Source of the DNA: Treponema sp. UBA1798
Lineage (GTDB): Bacteria > Spirochaetota > Spirochaetia > Treponematales > Treponemataceae
DNA: 19,842 nucleotides
Assembly (NCBI GenBank): GCA_002319875.1
Contig: DCFS01000030.1
Coordinates: forward strand, 1 to 19,842
Direction of reading: 5' to 3'
The notes beneath the pieces were generated by a model, which had not been told where the DNA came from, ran no database searches, and worked only from the letters and a program-made list of their open reading frames with translations. Shown here piece after piece: positions 14,264 to 19,842 of this stretch (its first letter is position 1; every line of letters starts with the position of its first letter). The position numbers and the translations under genes were made by a program.

Positions 14264-15954
14264 ATGTTTCCCCGGTAATCAAGCCAGTCTGCGATTTTCT
14301 GTTCCCGGACCAGGACAAGTCCTTTACACGTTATTCTGATTTCCGGAGAAACCGGCAGCGCAAGAACTGCAAAATTCATTATTTCCTCTTTTGCATTGTA
14401 TCCATGAGACCGTAACCATTCCCGCAGTTTTTTTATTTTTCCGGCAAGTATTTTAACAGGTTCCAGAGAAACTATCCCTGCACAGGCTAACGGAATAAAG
14501 AAATCTGCGTCAGGATCTACTGCTGCTATGCCTCCGCCATTTCTGATAACAAGATTTACTGCCTGTGCCGCAAGTTCCGCATCGGTCGCAAGCACGAGGA
14601 GATTATGGCTGTCGTGAGCCCATGAACTGCATAGTGCTCCCGGTATAGTCAACCCGTTTTCAAGAATCGCAGGTTTTATCGGTTCATTATGACCGTACCG
14701 TTCCACGGATGCTATGAGGTTGAGTCCGTCTTCAATGATGATTCTGCCGTTTTCCGCACGCAGGCGGTGCTTTACGGCAACTGTTGCCGTTGAAGTACCT
14801 GTATTCCTCCGGATAATGAGCGATTCGTGTACACCATCTGCTGCAGCTATGGTAAAATCGTCAGCTGAAACGGGATCTCGTTTGATGGAATTCCTGAAAA
14901 GGTCCGGTATTTCCGGGACAGGCAGCGTTCTGCTGATTTTGGCATCCCTGTCATATATTTTTTCGCCTTTTTTCCATACTTCCTTTATGCTGAGTGTTTT
15001 CAGATCGTCCAGAATGATAAAATCACTGATTTTACCCGGTGCGATTATACCGCGGTCGTACAGACGCATCCGTTGCGCAGGTGTATATGTCGCTGCAAAG
15101 ATTACCTCTTCCGGTTTCATACCGCAGTCGATTGCATATCTGAGTACGTTATCCAGCTGTCCTTGTTCGTAGAGTGTATCAGGCATAACGTCATCAGTAC
15201 AGAAACAGAATTTCCCTGCGAGTTCCGGAGCAGAGAGCGATCGTGCCGTATCGGTATTGATGCTCTTGTACTGTATTTCAAGAAACATGCCCTTACCGGT
15301 TTTTTCGGTAAGGGAAGCCGGTGTCTGCTGTGTATGATCGGAATCAACTCCGGCTGCGATGAATGCCGAAAGATCGCTGCCTGTCAGCGAAGGGCAGTGT
15401 CCTTCTACCGGGGCAGCCGGTCTATACTTTTTGAATGTACTGATAACCCGTTTTGTTCTATTCTGTGAAGATGAAATAAGATCGTGGGTATTCATGATTT
15501 CACCGAGCGCAAGAATTCTGGGGTCATTACAGAGTATTTCTACTTCGTTACTATCTATATATCCGTTTGCGGTTTCAATATGGCTGTCCGCAGCCGGTAC
15601 GGAAGACGGAATGGCATAGAATACGTCGGTAAGCACCGGAAAGTCCATAAAAGCTTTCAGTCCGGCGATTCCTGCAGCATTGGTAATTTCATGGCAGTCA
15701 GATACAAACGTTGTCGTCCCATGGCGTGCCGATATGTTTGAGAATTCTGTCGGTGTTGTCATGGACGACTCTATATGCATATGAATATCAATGAATCCCG
15801 GAATCAGGTAGGATGCCTTGCCGCCGGATGCCGTACGGAAATCCGGCATGGCAGAAAAAGCGACGTCTGTGATGTGTCTGTCAAAAAGCACGGTACCGTA
15901 TTCGAATCGGCGGTAAGCACTGTTAAATACAAGGATTCCGGTAAATGATTTCAT
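14260..15954 (-). CDS. ade: Adenine deaminase family protein (diverged)
   Basis: A 564-residue amidohydrolase of the adenine deaminase (Ade) family, which turns adenine into hypoxanthine and ammonia. Matches are PGFIDIHMHIESSM with metal His58 and His60, HGTTTFVSDCHEI (78-90), GEIMN with Glu152, His186 in VEGHCPSL, SDHT with His207, CTDD (252-255), and the Ade-specific C-terminal SWAHDSHN. By eye, some family residues differ: the usual ADPHEI is SDCHEI, DHE is DHT, and TDDKH/RH is TDDVM, so the substrate may not be plain adenine. The start overlaps the stop of the binding-protein gene (TAATG) and the stop overlaps the next start (ATGA). This places it in one operon with a PotABCD-type importer and a second deaminase. 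Confidence 0.85.
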   Translation of the reverse strand: MKSFTGILVFNSAYRRFEYGTVLFDRHITDVAFSAMPDFRTASGGKASYLIPGFIDIHMHIESSMTTPTEFSNISARHGTTTFVSDCHEITNAAGIAGLKAFMDFPVLTDVFYAIPSSVPAADSHIETANGYIDSNEVEILCNDPRILALGEIMNTHDLISSSQNRTKRVISTFKKYRPAAPVEGHCPSLTGSDLSAFIAAGVDSDHTQQTPASLTEKTGKGMFLEIQYKSINTDTARSLSAPELAGKFCFCTDDVMPDTLYEQGQLDNVLRYAIDCGMKPEEVIFAATYTPAQRMRLYDRGIIAPGKISDFIILDDLKTLSIKEVWKKGEKIYDRDAKISRTLPVPEIPDLFRNSIKRDPVSADDFTIAAADGVHESLIIRRNTGTSTATVAVKHRLRAENGRIIIEDGLNLIASVERYGHNEPIKPAILENGLTIPGALCSSWAHDSHNLLVLATDAELAAQAVNLVIRNGGGIAAVDPDADFFIPLACAGIVSLEPVKILAGKIKKLREWLRSHGYNAKEEIMNFAVLALPVSPEIRITCKGLVLVREQKIADWLDYRGNI

Positions 15955-17012
15955 TACTGGTTCATCAGCTTGTTATATCTGTCGATCCAGGAAGAAAGAA
16001 GCGGACGGATATAAGAAAAATCGACCATCTTTGCGTGCGCAGCTGTTTTGCCGACTGTCATATACTTTGCAGCTTCCGGAGGAACTGACGCCCTGGTATT
16101 GACGGGAGCTTCATTCAGAGCCTTGATGGTACGTGATTCAGTATCAGCCGAGAGCCGGTAGTTTATATATGCAACCGCGAGATCTCTGTTTTTCGAGTTT
16201 TTGCTGATATTGATTACATTAAAATTTGCATATGTACCACTTTCAGGAACGAAGTAGATTGCATCAGGATCTGCTTTACTGATAACCGGTACTCCGAAAT
16301 CGCCGATTACTGCTACGGCGATTTCTCCGTTTTTGATGAGGTTTGCAACATCGGATGCTTTTGCATAGGTTCGTACAACGTTCGGTTTAAGCTCTTCAAG
16401 CGCTTTAAATGCAGCTTCTCCTTTATCTGTTTTTATATCGACACCTTTAACATCGCTTGCCATAACCATAAAGGCTGGTCCGAATGTCGTTGTAATATCC
16501 GGTATTGCAATTTTACCCTTCAGGGCGGGGTTCCACAAATCTTTCCATGTCGAGATTTTTATACCGGCTGCACGAGGGTCGTATATAATGCCGATACTGT
16601 TTAGCGTATAAGGTGCTCCTGCTCCACTTTTTATAATTTCCTGAGCAGCAGGGATCAACTTGTCAAAATCTTTGATATCCGCTGGTGTTATAGAAGCGAA
16701 TTTTGCATCGGCAATACCATCTGCCACATTTTTCTGAGCAAGTTCGATAACATCGACTGTTGAATTGGGATCGGTTATCATTTTCGTATACCGTTCCTGC
16801 CCGTTACCTGTGTCAAGAACGACTTTTGCATTATACTGTTTTTCAAAGGGACCATATACTTCGGACCACAGGGAATCTTCTGAGAGTCCCCATGTCGATA
16901 CGATGAGCTGTTTTTGTGTTTTTCCGTCTTGCTGTCCTGCTGCAGAGGCAGGGACAAGGGAAACAGCAGCTATTGCTGCGGTAATTGCCAGCGATACGGC
17001 ATTTTTTTTCAT
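15954..17012 (-). CDS. PotD/PotF-like ABC transporter substrate-binding protein
   Basis: A 352-residue periplasmic binding protein of the spermidine/putrescine-type family (COG0687). It has an N-terminal signal sequence (MKKN, hydrophobic core, ending ASAAG near 25) without a lipobox. The mature part begins QLIVSTWG, and later segments WKDLWNPALKGKIAI and NRDLAVAYINYRL match the fold. Polyamine-binding residues of E. coli PotD seem absent: the site equivalent to its FWMDS is YANFN, and the NWTEY-like start of the family is TWGLS. This suggests a ligand other than a polyamine. A strong Shine-Dalgarno (GGAGG) lies 5 nt upstream. It follows the ATPase gene by 21 nt and overlaps the adenine-deaminase-like gene, which points to a purine-related ligand. 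Confidence 0.87.
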   Translation of the reverse strand: MKKNAVSLAITAAIAAVSLVPASAAGQQDGKTQKQLIVSTWGLSEDSLWSEVYGPFEKQYNAKVVLDTGNGQERYTKMITDPNSTVDVIELAQKNVADGIADAKFASITPADIKDFDKLIPAAQEIIKSGAGAPYTLNSIGIIYDPRAAGIKISTWKDLWNPALKGKIAIPDITTTFGPAFMVMASDVKGVDIKTDKGEAAFKALEELKPNVVRTYAKASDVANLIKNGEIAVAVIGDFGVPVISKADPDAIYFVPESGTYANFNVINISKNSKNRDLAVAYINYRLSADTESRTIKALNEAPVNTRASVPPEAAKYMTVGKTAAHAKMVDFSYIRPLLSSWIDRYNKLMNQ

Positions 17013-17033
17013 GATTATCCTCCAGAGGACCGT

Positions 17034-18029
17034 CTATCGGTCCAGAAATACTATTTTAGCGGGTTTGAAAACAAGACCTGCTGTACTGCCCTGTTCCAGT
17101 GGTGGCTCTGCAGAACTTGATACGCTGAGCGTTCCTATACCCGTATTTATTTCATACTGGTAGCCTGTACCGAGGTATGTCCGTACCTCGACAGTACCGG
17201 TTATGTTGCTTCCCTGTGTACATAGTTCAATATCCGGGGGGCGGATACATATCTGGGTACATCCGGCAGGTATCTGAATTCCCATTTTTACGGCATTTGC
17301 AGGGGTAAAGAAATTTTTGAACCCCACAAAACGGGCTACCATTGCGTTAACTGGTCTGCTGTAGATTTCTTCAGGCGTACCGCACTGAACGATTACTCCT
17401 TTGTCCATGACTGCGACACGGTCTGATATGGAAAAACATTCTTCCTGATCGTGGGTAACGAATACCGTTGTTATACCAAGCTTACGCTGAATACGTTTTA
17501 TAGACGTGCGCATCTGAACTCTCAGCTGGGCATCAAGGTTTGAAAGCGGCTCATCAAGCAGAAGTAGTTTCGGTTCTATAACGAGCGCCCTCGCCAGCGC
17601 GACCCGCTGTCTCTGTCCGCCAGAAAGCTGTTTTGGAAAACGCTGAAGATATTCTCCGATATCGCAGATTTCTGCTATGTTTTTTACTTTTTTATCGATA
17701 TCGGGTTTACTGAAATTTTTCATTTTCAGTCCGAATGAGATATTTTCGTAAACATTCATATGCGGAAAAAGCGCATAACTCTGAAAAACGAACCCGAAAT
17801 CACGCTTATGTACCGGCAGGCGGGTTATATCGTTACCATCGAAAATAAATCTTCCTTTATCCGGTTCAATCAGTCCTGCGATAATTCTGAGCGTTGTTGT
17901 TTTTCCGCAACCCGATGGTCCGAGCAGCGACAGCAGTTCTCCCTTTTGAATTTCAAGATTCAGATTTTTCAGAATTGTAGTTTTTCTGTCATATGAAAGT
18001 TCAATATCGGAAAGCATTCCGTAATTCAT
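17034..18029 (-). CDS. PotA-like ABC transporter ATP-binding protein
   Basis: A 331-residue import ATPase of the PotA type. It has Walker A GPSGCGKT (37-44), Q-loop Gln83 in FQSYALF, signature LSGGQ (135-139), Walker B LLLLDEP (155-161) with Glu160, D-loop SNLDAQ and switch His193. After about residue 230 comes a C-terminal beta-rich TOBE domain, often regulatory in this family. AAGGA lies upstream of the ATG. It sits 3 nt after the second permease gene and 21 nt before the binding protein gene, so it energises this importer. In polyamine systems potA comes first; here the order is permease, permease, ATPase, binding protein. Confidence 0.92.
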   Translation of the reverse strand: MNYGMLSDIELSYDRKTTILKNLNLEIQKGELLSLLGPSGCGKTTTLRIIAGLIEPDKGRFIFDGNDITRLPVHKRDFGFVFQSYALFPHMNVYENISFGLKMKNFSKPDIDKKVKNIAEICDIGEYLQRFPKQLSGGQRQRVALARALVIEPKLLLLDEPLSNLDAQLRVQMRTSIKRIQRKLGITTVFVTHDQEECFSISDRVAVMDKGVIVQCGTPEEIYSRPVNAMVARFVGFKNFFTPANAVKMGIQIPAGCTQICIRPPDIELCTQGSNITGTVEVRTYLGTGYQYEINTGIGTLSVSSSAEPPLEQGSTAGLVFKPAKIVFLDR

Positions 18030-18032
18030 AGA

Positions 18033-18806
18033 TTATTCCTTTTTCATCGCCGCATGGTCTATAACCAGCATGAAGATAAGAGTCATACCCATAAGCATGA
18101 CGGAGAGAGCACTGACGGTCGGATCATAATTGTATTCTATATAATTCATCATGGCATAAGGAAGCGTATCCATCCCGGGCCCTTTCAGATACATTGAAAC
18201 CGGAATATTGTTAAAAGAGTTGATAAAGGCAAGCATAAATGCAGACAATAATGCCGGTTCCAGTTCAGGCAGTATTACTTTTATAAACGCCTGGACAGGG
18301 GTACAGCCGAGTGTCCGTGCTGCTTCTTCAATGCCTTCATCCGTGTTTCTCAGGCTTGCACAGATTATACGTACCGTATAGGGCAGGACAATCAGAAGAT
18401 GTCCTGTCAGAAGTGCCAGAACAAGTCCGATCTGAAGCTGTACAACTATAAATTTGAATAGAATATAACCTGTGACAATGCCTGGGATCAGTGAAGGTGA
18501 AAGAAAGACATTGTAAAGAAAGACAGATACACGATTTTTTGTTTTTACAAGTGCAATGGCTGACAGTAATCCCAGCAGCGTTCCAATAACGGAAGCGGCA
18601 AATGCAAGTATGAGGCTCGTTTTGAAGCTTCCGGTAAGTGATCGTGATTTAAATACTTGAAAAAACCATTTAAGACTGATCCCCTTAAGAGGCAGTGATA
18701 TGGAATCTGCACTGTTAAACGATGTAATAATAATGAGAATAAGTGGACAAAACAGAAAAAAGAACACAAGTACTGATATAAGGGTTATCGCTTTATGTTT
18801 ATACAT
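18033..18806 (-). CDS. PotC-like ABC transporter permease
   Basis: A 257-residue inner-membrane permease with about six membrane segments, pairing with the next-upstream permease to form the import channel. The ATPase-contacting EAA loop is seen as GIEEAARTLGCTPVQAFIKV at about 158-177, followed by ILPELEPALLSAF, typical of PotC-type subunits. The ATG at 18806 overlaps the end of the upstream permease gene by 8 nt and has a GGGGGG run 6 nt upstream as a Shine-Dalgarno substitute. The ATPase gene begins 3 nt after its stop. The substrate is set by the binding protein, not by this gene. Confidence 0.9.
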   Translation of the reverse strand: MYKHKAITLISVLVFFFLFCPLILIIITSFNSADSISLPLKGISLKWFFQVFKSRSLTGSFKTSLILAFAASVIGTLLGLLSAIALVKTKNRVSVFLYNVFLSPSLIPGIVTGYILFKFIVVQLQIGLVLALLTGHLLIVLPYTVRIICASLRNTDEGIEEAARTLGCTPVQAFIKVILPELEPALLSAFMLAFINSFNNIPVSMYLKGPGMDTLPYAMMNYIEYNYDPTVSALSVMLMGMTLIFMLVIDHAAMKKE

Positions 18807-19632
18807 AAACAGCCCCCCGTTTATCGAGTGTGGCAGATACAGTATTGAATATTTTCATAATTCCCAGACTTATCACAATCATAATGCATGATATAACAGC
18901 TGCCGAATTCCAGTTGGCAAGTGTATTACTCTGCTGATACAACAGCGTAGCAAGCATCATTTTCTTATTTCCACCGAGCAGAGTAGGAGTTGTGTATGCG
19001 CTCATTGTACCTGCGAACACGAGAACACTTCCCGTAATAATGCCCGGTAATGCAAGCGGAATATTTATTCTGAAAAAAACTACGGCAGGACAGGCACCTA
19101 GTGTATATGCAGCTTCTTCAATATCTATCCCGGTTTTTTCCATAACGGATGTGAGGGAGGAGATCATGACCGGTAAGAACAGGTATATGGAACCTATTAC
19201 TATCGCAGATTCGGTATATAGCAACTGTGCAGGAATTTTTACTATACCGGTATATAGCAGCAGCTGATTCAGTAATCCATTTTTGCCCAGTATGCTTATC
19301 CATGCAAACCCACGGACAACCGCATTTGTAAGCAGCGGAAACAATATAAGCGAATTCAGTATCCTGCGCTTTCTTCCCGACAATTTACTGAGATAATATG
19401 CAGCAGGTATTCCCATAACCATGCAGCATGCAGTTGTCAGAACAGAAAGCCGTATTGATCTGAAAAAGACAGTCCTGTTCAGCGAGTCACTGAAAAAAGC
19501 CGTGTAGTTCGAAACTGTTATCGTTTTACTGAAAAATGTCGGAATGATCGCCTGCAGAAGCGGAAAGAAAAGAAACAGAAAAACAACTGTCAGCGGAAAT
19601 ATAAGAAAGCCGAATCGTATGGAGTTTTTCAA
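18799..19632 (-). CDS. PotB-like ABC transporter permease
   Basis: A 277-residue inner-membrane permease with about six membrane segments and the EAA loop DIEEAAYTLGACPAVVFFRI at about 170-189, followed by NIPLALPGII. It is the first gene of the six-gene operon. The start is a TTG at 19632: GGGGGG ends 5 nt before it, the basic N-terminus MKNSIRFGF suits a membrane protein, and the nearby ATG is out of frame. It overlaps the next permease gene by 8 nt. A promoter about 30 nt upstream gives a leader of about 22 nt. Confidence 0.88.
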   Translation of the reverse strand: MKNSIRFGFLIFPLTVVFLFLFFPLLQAIIPTFFSKTITVSNYTAFFSDSLNRTVFFRSIRLSVLTTACCMVMGIPAAYYLSKLSGRKRRILNSLILFPLLTNAVVRGFAWISILGKNGLLNQLLLYTGIVKIPAQLLYTESAIVIGSIYLFLPVMISSLTSVMEKTGIDIEEAAYTLGACPAVVFFRINIPLALPGIITGSVLVFAGTMSAYTTPTLLGGNKKMMLATLLYQQSNTLANWNSAAVISCIMIVISLGIMKIFNTVSATLDKRGAVYV

Positions 19633-19660
19633 CCATTCCCCCCGAAAATACTACCGTATT

Positions 19661-19689
19661 ATTTAACAGATATTTATTCACCCTGTCAA
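19661..19689 (-). promoter_or_regulatory. Sigma70-type promoter for the importer-deaminase operon
   Basis: On the minus strand, a perfect TTGACA (19689-19684), a 17-nt spacer and TTAAAT (19666-19661) give a predicted start near 19654 and a leader of about 22 nt to the TTG at 19632. Confidence 0.6.
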
Positions 19690-19720
19690 TAAGAAAATAT
19701 TACATATTTATGCGATTTTC

Positions 19721-19829
19721 CAGAAGATTATGGTTTTTGTTGTATTTTATTGCAGAAGATTAAACCTTTTCAAAGGTCATTTTTGCAGAATTGTATATCC
19801 AGATGATTTATAAATTTTCTGTGGATATA
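19721..19829. repeat. Cluster of direct and inverted repeats upstream of the operon promoter
   Basis: Three kinds of repeat lie upstream of the -35 box. CAGAAGATTA occurs twice on the plus strand (19721-19730 and 19753-19762), 32 bp apart, about three helical turns. ACCTTT-TC-AAAGGT at 19764-19777 is a 14-bp palindrome. TATATCCA (19794-19801) and TGGATATA (19822-19829) are 8-bp inverted arms 20 bp apart. They could be activator sites for the minus-strand operon, or belong to a divergent gene beyond the window edge. Confidence 0.4.
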
Positions 19830-19842
19830 TTAAAGTATCGTT

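Noticed and set aside
1..19842. CRISPR arrays, tRNA or rRNA genes, transposases and phage genes
   Set aside because: I saw no regularly spaced repeats, tRNA-like cloverleaf or matching proteins on either strand; short tRNA genes could still be missed by eye but there is little non-coding space.

Overview
This window looks like chromosomal DNA from a spirochaete, most likely a Treponema or close relative. I infer this from the moderate GC content, from the TPP-riboswitch-controlled thiBPQ importer (an arrangement known in treponemes), and from the overall protein style; no rRNA or tRNA gene is present to settle it. No mobile element, phage gene, CRISPR array or tRNA was seen. Almost all of the sequence is coding, and 15 of 17 protein genes lie on the minus strand.

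Layout from left to right. (1) 8-2502, minus: a three-gene run of a CYTH-domain protein, a DUF975 membrane protein and signal peptide peptidase SppA. (2) 2615-4622, plus: an aldose-1-epimerase-like protein and a tRNA-dihydrouridine synthase, diverging from region 1. (3) 4619-6008, minus: an Mrp/NBP35 Fe-S carrier ATPase and a C_GCAxxG_C_C protein, convergent with dus. (4) 6171-9031, minus: a small putative membrane protein, a drastically shortened SecA-like ATPase and a COG2426 membrane protein. (5) 9127-12747, minus: promoter, TPP riboswitch and thiB-thiP-thiQ. (6) 12962-19689, minus: a promoter and a tightly overlapping six-gene operon of a PotABCD-type ABC importer followed by an adenine-deaminase-like enzyme and an MTA/SAH-deaminase-like amidohydrolase.

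The most notable items are these. The SecA-like protein keeps both motor domains and the scaffold helix but lacks nearly all of the substrate-clamping PPXD and most of the helical wing domain, and it is probably co-transcribed with a small putative membrane protein. The PotABCD-type importer is joined to two deaminases and its binding protein seems to lack the polyamine-binding residues, which points to uptake and deamination of a purine-type compound. Three genes with no Shine-Dalgarno sequence (CYTH, epimerase, small membrane protein) each have a -10 box ending exactly 6 nt before the ATG, the geometry expected for leaderless mRNAs. The TPP riboswitch has its 3' strand merged with the thiB ribosome binding site, which predicts direct translational control.
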